Shown piece by piece: positions 33,295 through 40,284 of a DNA stretch of 64,000 bases. The stretch is from Marmoricola endophyticus (GTDB taxonomy: Bacteria; Actinomycetota; Actinomycetes; Propionibacteriales; Nocardioidaceae), in assembly GCF_014644415.1 (NCBI RefSeq), contig NZ_BMKQ01000001.1, forward strand, positions 1,416,861-1,480,860, written 5' to 3'. Below the pieces are notes generated by a model. The model searched no databases. It had not been told where the DNA came from and saw only the letters and a list, made by a program, of their open reading frames with translations. Made by a program: the position numbers and the translations under genes. The number at the start of each line of letters is the position of its first letter. The first letter of the stretch is position 1.

Positions 33295-34641
33295 ATGAGC
33301 GAGGACGAGTCGGCGAGCCTGCCCCGCAAGGCGTTCACCCGCTCGGCCCGCCTGGCCGCGCTGCCGCTGGGGTACGCCGGCCGCAGCGCCGTCGGCCTCG
33401 GGCGTCGGCTCGGTGGGGCGTCCAGCGAGACGGTCCTCACCGAGATCCAGCAGCGGACCGCCGCGCAGGTCTTCCGCACCCTCGGCGAGCTCAAGGGCGG
33501 GGCGATGAAGGTCGGCCAGCAGATGTCGATCCTCGAGGCCGCGCTCCCCGACGACGTGGTCGGGCCGTACCGCGAGACGCTGACCAAGCTGCAGGACTCC
33601 GCGCCGCCGATGCCCACCGCGACGGTGCGCCGGATCCTCGCCGAGGACCTCGGCGCCGACTGGAAGCAGCAGCTGGTCGAGCTGGACCCGGTGCCGGCGG
33701 CCGCCGCCTCCATCGGCCAGGTGCACCGCGGACGCTGGGTCGACGGGCGCGAGGTCGCGGTCAAGGTGCAGTACCCCGGCGCCGGGGAGGCGCTGCTCGC
33801 GGACCTGCGGCAGATCTCCCGGCTGGCCCGGACCATCGGCACGCTGCTGCCGGGCATCGACGTACGCCCGCTGGTCGAGGAGCTGCAGGAGCGCGCGAAG
33901 GACGAGCTGGACTACGACCTCGAGGCCGCGGCGCAGCACACCTTCGCCACGGCCTTCCGTGACGATCCCTCCGTCATCGTCCCCGACGTGGTCGACCACG
34001 GCGCCCGGGTGCTGGTCACGGAGTGGCTGGACAGCACGTCGTCGCTGGCGGCGGTGATCGCCGAGGGCACCGAGGCCGAGCGCGACCACTACGGCGAGCT
34101 GTTCATCAGGTTCCTGTTCGCCGGGCCGACGCGCACGGGGATGCTGCACGCCGACCCGCACCCCGGCAACTACCGCGTGGTGCCCGACCCTGACGGCGGG
34201 CCGGGACGCCTCGGCGTGCTCGACTTCGGCGCGGTCGCCCGGCTCGCCGAGGGCAGCCTCCCCGAGGAGATGGGCAGGATGATCCGGATCGCGACGCAGG
34301 GCGATGCCGACGCGCTGCTGGCCGGACTGCGCGAGATCGGCTTCGTCCGTCCGAGGGTGAGCGTCGACCCCCAGCAGCTGCGCGACTACCTCTCGCCGTT
34401 CGTGGAGCCGGCCAGCGTCGAGAGGTTCCGGTTCACCCGCGAGTGGATGCGAGCCCAGTTCCAGCGGATCAACGACCCGCGCGAGCCGGGCTACACCCTG
34501 ACGCTCAAGCTCAACCTGCCGCCGTCGTACATGCTGATCCACCGGACCTGGCTCGGCGGGATCGGCGTGATGAGCCAGCTCGGTGCCGAGGCACCCTTCC
34601 GGGAGATCCTCACCGAGTCGCTGCCCGGCTTCGCAGGCTGA
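33295..34641 (+). CDS. ABC1/UbiB (AarF) family atypical kinase
   Basis: 448 residues. Hallmarks are the KxGQ loop (KGGAMKVGQQMSILEAALP), the Ala-rich ATP loop AAAASIGQVHRG, VAVKVQYPG with the ATP-binding Lys, DELDYDLEAAAQ, and the catalytic HADPHPGNY and LDFGAVARL. Members bind ATP weakly and support quinone or lipid metabolism; the substrate is unknown. ATG at 33295 begins the conserved part. In mycobacteria, as I recall, an ABC1 gene also lies next to whiB7 and uvrD2. A GTG-free gap of 32 bases separates it from the TOMM-type gene. Confidence 0.87.
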   Translation: MSEDESASLPRKAFTRSARLAALPLGYAGRSAVGLGRRLGGASSETVLTEIQQRTAAQVFRTLGELKGGAMKVGQQMSILEAALPDDVVGPYRETLTKLQDSAPPMPTATVRRILAEDLGADWKQQLVELDPVPAAAASIGQVHRGRWVDGREVAVKVQYPGAGEALLADLRQISRLARTIGTLLPGIDVRPLVEELQERAKDELDYDLEAAAQHTFATAFRDDPSVIVPDVVDHGARVLVTEWLDSTSSLAAVIAEGTEAERDHYGELFIRFLFAGPTRTGMLHADPHPGNYRVVPDPDGGPGRLGVLDFGAVARLAEGSLPEEMGRMIRIATQGDADALLAGLREIGFVRPRVSVDPQQLRDYLSPFVEPASVERFRFTREWMRAQFQRINDPREPGYTLTLKLNLPPSYMLIHRTWLGGIGVMSQLGAEAPFREILTESLPGFAG

Positions 34642-34647
34642 GCGCGC

Positions 34648-34806
34648 TCACCACCACTCGGAGTCCAGCTTGGCCTCCATCGAGCGCAGGTGGTCGCGCG
34701 AGCACCGGTCACAGAAGTGCCGCAGCCGCCCGTGCTCGGTCGCCGACGTCCAGGTCAGTGGCGGCGGCTCGGCCACGACGCGTCCGCAGTGCGCGCAGGC
34801 GATCAT
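34648..34806 (-). CDS. Small zinc-ribbon-like protein (two CxxC motifs)
   Basis: A 52-residue gene on the minus strand that is short enough to be missed. It reads from ATG 34806 with CAHC near residue 4-7 and FCDRC at about 33-37 and ends SEWW. Two CxxC pairs suggest zinc binding. TACCGT lies seven bases before the ATG, as for other leaderless genes here. It converges on the ABC1 kinase, six bases away. I do not recognise a named family. Confidence 0.6.
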   Translation of the reverse strand: MIACAHCGRVVAEPPPLTWTSATEHGRLRHFCDRCSRDHLRSMEAKLDSEWW

Positions 34807-34813
34807 CTGCGCG

Positions 34814-34819
34814 ACGGTA
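34814..34819 (-). promoter_or_regulatory. -10 hexamer TACCGT, leaderless zinc-ribbon gene
   Basis: TACCGT ends seven bases before the ATG at 34806. Confidence 0.4.
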
Positions 34820-34825
34820 GCCGAA

Positions 34826-34867
34826 AGGGCCGGCCCGGCCCGCGACTGCGGGGGCCGAGCCGGCCCT
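34826..34867 (-). terminator. GC-rich hairpin after the whiB7 operon
   Basis: AGGGCCGGC and its inverse GCCGGCCCT form the outer stem, with further GG/CC pairs inside, about 27 bases after the 49-codon gene. No U-run follows, so termination is only likely. Confidence 0.5.
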
Positions 34868-34893
34868 GATGAGGGATGCGTGCGCCGGCGTGG

Positions 34894-35043
34894 TCACCGG
34901 CCGTGTGCGCCGTACAGCATCCGGGCGAGGTCCAGCTGCGAGGACAGTGCCCGGTCGGCCGTACGGTCCAGCCGCCCCCGGGGCGGCAGCGGGCCGCGAC
35001 GGCGGTGACGGGTCCGGACCTCGCGCTCCTGGTTCAGGTTCAT
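34894..35043 (-). CDS. 49-residue basic peptide downstream of whiB7
   Basis: A small Arg-rich peptide (VRTRHRRRGPLPPRGRLDR near its start, ending LDLARMLYGAHGR). ATG at 35043 has GAGGAG upstream and stands 44 bases after the whiB7 stop on the same strand, so it is probably co-transcribed with whiB7 and thus antibiotic-inducible. No family is recognised; the basic start could bind RNA or the ribosome, but that is speculation. Confidence 0.55.
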   Translation of the reverse strand: MNLNQEREVRTRHRRRGPLPPRGRLDRTADRALSSQLDLARMLYGAHGR

Positions 35044-35087
35044 CGTGGTGCTCCTCGGGTGTCGTGCTTCGTGGTGCTGGTCTGTGC

Positions 35088-35345
35088 TCAGGCGGCGACG
35101 GGGTTCTTCCTGGGACGGCCGCGGGGCCGCTTGCGCTCGATCACGACGCCGTGGTCGAAGATCTCGCCACCCCACACCCCCCAGGGCTCGCGCCGGTCCA
35201 GCGCCCCGGCCAGGCACTCGTTGCGGACGGGGCAGGAGCTGCACAGGGCCTTCGCGCACTCGAGGTCGGCGGGCGCCTCGGCGAAGAACAGCTCCCCCTG
35301 GCCACGTTGGCAGGGCAGTGCCGGCGGGGTGATGTCGACGGTCAT
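35088..35345 (-). CDS. whiB7: WhiB7-type iron-sulfur transcription factor
   Basis: 85 residues with the WhiB cluster ligands C12, C35, C38, C44, the GVWGG turn at 56-60, and a C-terminal AT-hook, KRPRGRPRK, at 72-80. The AT-hook with WGVWGGEIFDHG matches WhiB7, the master regulator of intrinsic antibiotic resistance that works with the primary sigma factor at AT-rich promoters. ATG at 35345 is fixed by the near-perfect AAGGAGGTGA upstream. It follows a regulated leader (79-codon upstream ORF and terminator) and lies after uvrD2, as in mycobacteria. An extra Cys30 is present. Confidence 0.93.
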   Translation of the reverse strand: MTVDITPPALPCQRGQGELFFAEAPADLECAKALCSSCPVRNECLAGALDRREPWGVWGGEIFDHGVVIERKRPRGRPRKNPVAA

Positions 35346-35406
35346 GGGTCTCACCTCCTTCCCTCGTGTCTGGTCGGTGCCTGTGGCGGGGTCCGGGTCG
35401 TCCGGG

Positions 35407-35447
35407 AAAGACGAAGGCCGCGGATCCCTGGATCGGGTTCCGCGGCC
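35407..35447 (-). terminator. Intrinsic terminator (attenuator) in the whiB7 leader
   Basis: On the minus strand a 9-bp stem, GGCCGCGGA (35439-35447) with TCCGCGGCC (35416-35424), extended by CCC/GGG, is followed by TTCGTCTTT. It sits between the upstream ORF stop (35475) and whiB7 (35345), where ribosome stalling could control read-through. Confidence 0.72.
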
Positions 35448-35459
35448 TGTGAGTGCCGG

Positions 35460-35477
35460 TAGAGACTGTGGTCTCTA
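35460..35477 (-). promoter_or_regulatory. Short hairpin covering the leader-ORF stop codon
   Basis: TAGAGAC-4-GTCTCTA is a perfect 7-bp stem; its first bases on the minus strand are the TAG stop of the upstream ORF, so a terminating or stalled ribosome would open it. Confidence 0.5.
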
Positions 35478-35714
35478 GGTCGGCGGACTCGTGGCAGAGG
35501 TCCCCTGGCGGGTCTTGATCTCGGCGGTGGCGGCATCGGCCGGGCCCGAGAAGCCGGCAGCGGCGTCGATGAACGACGTGGCCGGTGCCACGCGGGCGGC
35601 GCCGGTGACGCCATCCATGCGGAGGCCACCGAGAACGCGGGCGCGGGAGGGCACGTGGGTGCAGACCGTCGCCCGAACGGTGGTCACGGAGCGCTGGGTG
35701 ATCGTGTTGTTCAT
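35475..35714 (-). CDS. whiB7 leader upstream ORF (79 residues)
   Basis: A 79-codon ORF (start MNNTITQRSVTTVRATV, end KTRQGTSATSPPT) with a near-perfect ribosome site, AAGGAGGTG, at 35723-35731. It lies between the whiB7 promoter and the terminator, the arrangement of the ribosome-sensing attenuator known for whiB7/wblC leaders: slow translation under drug stress would change RNA folding and allow read-through. The peptide itself may have no function. It is longer than the short upstream ORFs I recall from mycobacteria. Confidence 0.62.
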   Translation of the reverse strand: MNNTITQRSVTTVRATVCTHVPSRARVLGGLRMDGVTGAARVAPATSFIDAAAGFSGPADAATAEIKTRQGTSATSPPT

Positions 35715-35815
35715 GGGTGCTGCACCTCCTTCATCGGTCCTCGTGCGCCGGCCTTGCCAGGGCCGCTGTGCGCTGGTGGGTGTGGGTCGCGCCCGGTCTC
35801 CCGGGCACGTCGCAC

Positions 35816-35857
35816 ACGGTAGACCCGAAGTCTCATCAAGCGCCAACCCATTTAATT
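35816..35857 (-). promoter_or_regulatory. whiB7 promoter with AT-rich WhiB7 box
   Basis: On the minus strand the AT-rich AATTAAAT (35850-35857) stands just before a -35-like TTGGCG (35841-35846); a TACCGT -10 (35816-35821) is 19 bases further on. An AT-rich box directly before the -35 is the WhiB7-binding signature, so autoregulation is likely. Confidence 0.6.
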
Positions 35858-35877
35858 GCGCGCTTCTCGCGCCGCGA

Positions 35878-37953
35878 TCAGGCGAGGATCTCGAGCACCT
35901 CGTCGGCGTACTTCTCCAGCTTGGAGGCACCGATCCCGCTGATCTGCAGCATCTTCTGCCGGCTGTCGGGCCGCACCTCGGCCAGGGCCTCGAGCGTGGC
36001 GTCGGAGAAGACGACGTACGCCGGGACGGAGTCGGCGTCCGCGCGCTGCTTGCGCCAGGTGCGCAGTGCTCCGAAGAGCTCCTCGTCGTAGGGCACCGGG
36101 CAGTCGTCGCAGTAGCCGCGGTTGCGTTCCTTGGCGGTGACCAGGGGCTTGCGGCACATCCGGCACACGGCCATCTGCTTGCGCCCGGACCTGGTCCGGC
36201 GCGGGCCACCGGACTCTCCCGTCGCGGTCGTTCCCTCGGGCAGCAGCGGCACCAGGAACCGCGAAGGCCTGCGGCGCGCCTGCCCCCCGGGGTTGCGGGC
36301 CAGCGACCAGGAGACCGAGAGGTGCCGTCGGGCGCGGGTGAGGCCGACGTAGAGCAGTCTGCGCTCCTCCTCGATCTCCTCGGGCCCGTCGGCGTAGGTG
36401 ATCGGCAGCGTGCCCTCCTGCATCCCGCAGCAGAAGACCGCGTCCCACTCCAGGCCCTTGGCCGTGTGCAGGGTCGCCAGGGTGACCCCCTCGGCGACCG
36501 GCGCGTGCTGCTCCATCGCGCGGCGGTCCAGCTCGGCGACGAACGCGGTCAGGTCGGCGTCCTCGCCGGACTCGCGCGCCGCCCGGGTGAACTCCTCGGC
36601 CTGGGAGACCAGCGCCTGCCAGGACTCCCAGCGGTCGCGGGCCCGCCCGCGAGCCTCGGGCGCCTTCTCGGTCCAGCCGAGCCCGACCAGGACCGCACGC
36701 ACCTGCTCGGCGACGTCGTCCCCCCGGTCACCCCCGGCCTCGCCGGCACGCACCGCCCCGCGCATCATCGCCGTGGCCTGACGCACCTCCTGGCGGTCGA
36801 AGAAGCGGGCCGCACCGCGGACGACGTACGGGACGGCGGCCGCGGCGAGTGCCTCCTCGAAGGTCTCCGACTGGGCGTTGATCCGGAACAGCACCGCGAT
36901 CTGGCTCAGCGGCGTGCCGGCGCGGTGCAGCCGGGAGATCTCGCGGGCCACGTGGTCCGCCTCGGCCACCTCGTCGGGGTGCTCGCTCCAGGCCACGGCG
37001 GGCCCGGAGTCGGACTGCGAGCGCAGCTGGACGCCGGCCGACGCCGTGCCGTGCAGCAGCCGGTTCGCCGCCTCGACCACCTGGGGCGTGGAGCGGTAGT
37101 TGCGCTCGAGCCGGATGGAGGTGGTGCTGGCGTAGCGCTGCGGGAAGTCGGAGAGGTACGACGCGCTCGCACCCGCGAACGAGTAGATGGTCTGGGCCGG
37201 GTCACCCACCACGCAGATCTCGTCCCGCCCGCCGAGCCACAGGTCGAGCAGCGCCGACTGGATCGGGGAGACGTCCTGGAACTCGTCGACGACGAACCAC
37301 TTGTACTGCCGGCGCACCTCGGCGGCGACCCGGTCGTCCTCGGTGAGCAGGGCCGCGTCGAGGAGCAGCACGTCCTCCATGTCCATCCGGCCCTGCTCGC
37401 GCTTGAGCTCCTCGTAGCCGGCGTAGACGTGCGCGACGCTCGCCGGGTCGACGCCGGACACCTGCCGCCCGCGCCCCGGTGCGAGGCGCGCGTAGTCGTC
37501 GGGTCGCACGTTGCAGACCTTGGCCCACTCGATCTCGGAGGCCAGGTCGCGCAGCGTCGAGGCGTCGGTCTGGACCCGGTTGCGCCGCGCGGCGCCGCCG
37601 ACGAGGCCGAGCTTGGACTCGATCAGCTCGGGCGGCTCACCGGAGTAGACCCGCGGCCAGAAGTACCGCACCTGGCGCAGTGCGGCGGAGTGGAAGGTCC
37701 GCGCCTGCACCCCTGCTGCACCGAGCGCACGCAGCCGACCGCGCATCTCACCGGCGGCCTTCGTGGTGAAGGTGACCGCGAGGACCTCCGTGGGGACGTA
37801 CACCCCCGTGGCGACGCCGTGGGCGATCCGGTGCGTGATCGCCCGCGTCTTGCCCGTACCGGCGCCGGCGAGCACCCGGACCGGGCCGCGCAGCGCCTCT
37901 GCGACCTGCCGCTGCTCGGGGTCGAGCGCATCCAGCAGCTGCTCGGGTGTCAC
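35878..37953 (-). CDS. uvrD2: ATP-dependent DNA helicase UvrD2
   Basis: 691 residues. Superfamily I motor motifs are AGAGTGKT (Walker A), FTTKAAGEMR (Ia), VDEFQDVSPIQ (II), GDPAQTIYSFAGA (III), RLERNYRST (IV), TLHTAKGLEWDAVF (V) and YVGLTRARRHL (VI). The end carries a tetracysteine knot, C597/C600/C615/C618, and an HRDC domain (LQISGIGASKLEKYADEV). This combination defines UvrD2, a 3'-5' helicase in DNA repair. GTG at 37953 is the start. The gene lies just before the whiB7 leader on the same strand. Confidence 0.93.
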   Translation of the reverse strand: MTPEQLLDALDPEQRQVAEALRGPVRVLAGAGTGKTRAITHRIAHGVATGVYVPTEVLAVTFTTKAAGEMRGRLRALGAAGVQARTFHSAALRQVRYFWPRVYSGEPPELIESKLGLVGGAARRNRVQTDASTLRDLASEIEWAKVCNVRPDDYARLAPGRGRQVSGVDPASVAHVYAGYEELKREQGRMDMEDVLLLDAALLTEDDRVAAEVRRQYKWFVVDEFQDVSPIQSALLDLWLGGRDEICVVGDPAQTIYSFAGASASYLSDFPQRYASTTSIRLERNYRSTPQVVEAANRLLHGTASAGVQLRSQSDSGPAVAWSEHPDEVAEADHVAREISRLHRAGTPLSQIAVLFRINAQSETFEEALAAAAVPYVVRGAARFFDRQEVRQATAMMRGAVRAGEAGGDRGDDVAEQVRAVLVGLGWTEKAPEARGRARDRWESWQALVSQAEEFTRAARESGEDADLTAFVAELDRRAMEQHAPVAEGVTLATLHTAKGLEWDAVFCCGMQEGTLPITYADGPEEIEEERRLLYVGLTRARRHLSVSWSLARNPGGQARRRPSRFLVPLLPEGTTATGESGGPRRTRSGRKQMAVCRMCRKPLVTAKERNRGYCDDCPVPYDEELFGALRTWRKQRADADSVPAYVVFSDATLEALAEVRPDSRQKMLQISGIGASKLEKYADEVLEILA

Positions 37954-38032
37954 GCGGAATGTCCTCTCCGAGATGGGCGTTGGCTGTCGTGCCAGGGCGG
38001 AGACACCACCCTAGATCCGAGGACGGACAGTC

Positions 38033-38314
38033 ATGACCGACAGTTCACAGGCAGGGGCACAGGCCGTGCGGTTCACGATGTACAAGACGCCGTGGTGCGG
38101 CTACTGCCACCGCCTCGGCTCGCAGCTCACCCGCGAGGGCATCGCCGAGGGCGAGGTGTACGACGTGGTCGACATCGAGCAGGACCCCGCCGCTGCCGAG
38201 ATCGTGATGCAGGCCAACGGTGGCAACCAGACCGTCCCGACCCTCGTGTGGGACGACGGCACCACGCAGACCAACCCGTCGCTGAAGCAGGTCAAGGAGA
38301 AGCTCGGCGTCTGA
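38033..38314 (+). CDS. mrx1: Mycoredoxin (glutaredoxin-fold, mycothiol-dependent)
   Basis: 93 residues with a thioredoxin fold and the active site CGYC at residues 22-25, plus TVPTLVWDDG with the cis-Pro, and a GTTQTNPS block typical of mycoredoxin 1. It reduces protein-mycothiol mixed disulfides using mycothiol and mycothione reductase; the mtr gene is in this window at 17158. It is divergent from uvrD2. The start is an ATG after a purine-rich stretch. Confidence 0.9.
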   Translation: MTDSSQAGAQAVRFTMYKTPWCGYCHRLGSQLTREGIAEGEVYDVVDIEQDPAAAEIVMQANGGNQTVPTLVWDDGTTQTNPSLKQVKEKLGV

Positions 38315-38376
38315 GGGGTAGTCCCTGACGTTCGCGTCGTCCGCAGCGACGATCGACCGCGCCAACGTCCTGGACC

Positions 38377-38595
38377 AGGGGTGTTGCTGAATCGCTGGCC
38401 GTTCGCTGCGCGTCGTCCAGCGCGTGCGATGGCACCTCCGGGGTCCCCGCGGGAGCGCGAGCGCAGCGAGCGGTCTCGTGGGGTGGTGGCTTGGCGCGGG
38501 AGCGCAGACGGGCCGGCGGCCCGTCAAGCGAGGCAACGCAGCCAGCGTGCGTGAGGGGCGGCGCGCAGCAGGCCATGGATTGAGCAACGCGCCCT
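38377..38595. mobile_element. MITE-like element, copy B
   Basis: Left end AGGGGTGTTGCTGAATC and right end (inverse) AGGGCGCGTTGCTCAATC are imperfect inverted repeats of about 17 bases. About 98 inner bases match copy A (30514-30736) at ~94%, including GGTCTCGTGGGGTGGTGG. The right end abuts the stop codon (TAG, 38594-38596) of nudC. No transposase gene is inside. Confidence 0.68.
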
Positions 38596-39514
38596 ACCGC
38601 CAGGAGCCGGAGAGGTGGGCCCCGTACCACCACTCGATGAGGTAGTGGCTGATCGAGATCCCGCCGGGGAGCACCAGGCTGCCGTCCTCCGCCGAGGCGC
38701 CGAGCTCCTCGCGGGTGAACCAGCGCGCGTCCTCGATCTCCACGCCGTCGACCGCGACGTCGGTGGTGGCGGCGTGCGCGACGAAGCCGATCATCAGGCT
38801 GGCGGGGAGCGGCCAGGGCTGGCTGCCGAAGTACTCGACCCTGTCGACCCGTACCCCGGTCTCCTCCTGGACCTCGCGGCGGACTGCGTCCTCGGCCGAC
38901 TCGCCGGGCTCGACGAACCCGGCGAGGGTGGAGTAGCGACCCGTCGGCCACAGCGGGCTGCGGCCCAGCAGCACCCGGTCGTCGGGGGCCTCGCCGTCGA
39001 CGACCACCATGATCACCGCCGGGTCGGTCCGCGGGAACTGGGCACGGCCACACGTGCCGGTGCACTGCAGCTGGTGGCCCGCGTGGGTCGGCTCCAGCCG
39101 GCCCGCGCAGCGGGGGCACCAGCGGGTGACGCGCAGCCACTCCGCGATCCCGACCGCGTGGGCCACGAGCTCGGCCTCGATCCGGTCCACCAGGGACAGT
39201 GCGTCGCGCAGCGAGGCCCACACACCCTCCCCGTCGTCGGCCAGGTCCTCGTCGGCGACGACGGCGACGTGGGTCACGCCGTCCTTCTCCCCCAGCAGCA
39301 CCTTCACGCCGTCCGGCGCCTGGCTCGGCGCGACCCACGGGACGTCGCCGTCGACGACGCGGAACCGCGCTCCAGCCAGCACGAGCACCCGCGTGGCCGG
39401 GTCGGACCAGGCCCGCACCAGCCACTCCTCGTCGGTGCGCCGCTCGGCCTCGCGGTCGTGCGGAGCGCGGGTCAGCGCGAGCGGTGGGTGCTGGTCAGCG
39501 GGGGAAGTCGCCAC
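38594..39514 (-). CDS. nudC: NAD(+)/NADH diphosphatase NudC
   Basis: 306 residues: N-terminal NUDIX-like domain, a zinc ribbon (RWCPRCAGRLEP, LQCTGTCGR), the Nudix box GFVEPGESAEDAVRREVQEE, and the NudC-specific SQPWPLPASLM. It cleaves NAD(H) and removes NAD caps from RNA. GTG at 39514 is the most likely start; an ATG further out would overlap the divergent phosphorylase. Its TAG stop is formed at the edge of MITE-like copy B. Confidence 0.92.
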   Translation of the reverse strand: MATSPADQHPPLALTRAPHDREAERRTDEEWLVRAWSDPATRVLVLAGARFRVVDGDVPWVAPSQAPDGVKVLLGEKDGVTHVAVVADEDLADDGEGVWASLRDALSLVDRIEAELVAHAVGIAEWLRVTRWCPRCAGRLEPTHAGHQLQCTGTCGRAQFPRTDPAVIMVVVDGEAPDDRVLLGRSPLWPTGRYSTLAGFVEPGESAEDAVRREVQEETGVRVDRVEYFGSQPWPLPASLMIGFVAHAATTDVAVDGVEIEDARWFTREELGASAEDGSLVLPGGISISHYLIEWWYGAHLSGSWR

Positions 39515-39544
39515 GAGGTCAGGCCTACCACGCCGCCGCCTGGC

Positions 39545-39550
39545 TACGGT
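39545..39550 (+). promoter_or_regulatory. -10 hexamer TACGGT, leaderless phosphorylase gene
   Basis: TACGGT ends seven bases before the GTG at 39558. Confidence 0.42.
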
Positions 39551-39557
39551 GTCGCGG

Positions 39558-40274
39558 GTGAGCACCCACCTCGGCGCCGAGCCCGGCCAGATCGCCCCGA
39601 CCGTCCTCATGCCCGGGGACCCGCTGCGGGCGCAGTGGATCGCCGAGACGTTCCTCGACGACGTCGAGTGCTACTCGCGGGTGCGGGGCATGCTCGGCTT
39701 CACCGGCACCTGGCAGGGGCACCGCGTCTCGGTGCAGGGCTCGGGGATGGGCCAGCCGTCGCTGGCGATCTACGCGACCGAGCTGTTCACGTCGTACGAC
39801 GTGCGCACGGTGGTGCGCGTCGGCTCCTGCGGCGCACTCACCGAGGACGTGGGGCTGCGCGACCTCGTCATCGCGACCGGCGCGTGCACCGACTCCTCGA
39901 TGAACCGGATCCGCTTCCACGGCTACGACTACGCCCCGGTGGCCGACCTGGACCTCGTCGTCGCGGCGCGCGACGCGGCCCGGGCGCGCGAGGGTCTGGT
40001 CGTGCACACGGGGCTGGTGCTGTCGGGCGACAGCTTCTACCACCCGCGACCGGAGCTGACCGCGCCGATGGTGGCGCACGGGGTGCTGGCGGTCGAGATG
40101 GAGGCGAGCGCGCTCTACACGCTCGCGGCAGCGCACGGTCGCCGAGCGCTGGCGGTGTGCACGGTGTCCGACCACGTGGTCACCGGCGTCGAGCTGAGCA
40201 GCGAGGACCGCGAGCGCAGCTTCGCGCCGATGGTCGAGGTCGCGCTGGCGGCCGCCGCACGCGACGGCGGGTGA
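39558..40274 (+). CDS. deoD: Purine nucleoside phosphorylase, DeoD type
   Basis: 238 residues of the nucleoside phosphorylase family: LMPGDPLRAQWIAE, GSGMGQPSLAIYA, VVRVGSCGALTEDV, and VEMEASALYTLAA with the ribose-binding Glu. It phosphorolyses purine nucleosides to base and ribose-1-phosphate in salvage. GTG at 39558 is leaderless. It stands between nudC and adnB, which as I recall are directly adjacent or separated by another gene in mycobacteria. A uridine phosphorylase is an alternative. Confidence 0.85.
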   Translation: MSTHLGAEPGQIAPTVLMPGDPLRAQWIAETFLDDVECYSRVRGMLGFTGTWQGHRVSVQGSGMGQPSLAIYATELFTSYDVRTVVRVGSCGALTEDVGLRDLVIATGACTDSSMNRIRFHGYDYAPVADLDLVVAARDAARAREGLVVHTGLVLSGDSFYHPRPELTAPMVAHGVLAVEMEASALYTLAAAHGRRALAVCTVSDHVVTGVELSSEDRERSFAPMVEVALAAAARDGG

Positions 40275-40284
40275 GCGGCGCGGC

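Noticed and set aside
32479-34641. TOMM natural-product gene cluster
   Set aside because: No YcaO, dehydrogenase, precursor peptide or exporter is present; the TOMM-type gene belongs to a conserved housekeeping neighbourhood.
35088-35345. WhiB1/WhiB2-type housekeeping regulator
   Set aside because: The AT-hook KRPRGRPRK after the GVWGG turn, the leader and the uvrD2 neighbour identify WhiB7.
35491-38328. 945-codon open frame opposite uvrD2 and the whiB7 leader
   Set aside because: It is an antisense shadow; uvrD2 has all helicase motifs, and the frame runs through the uORF, leader and mrx1.
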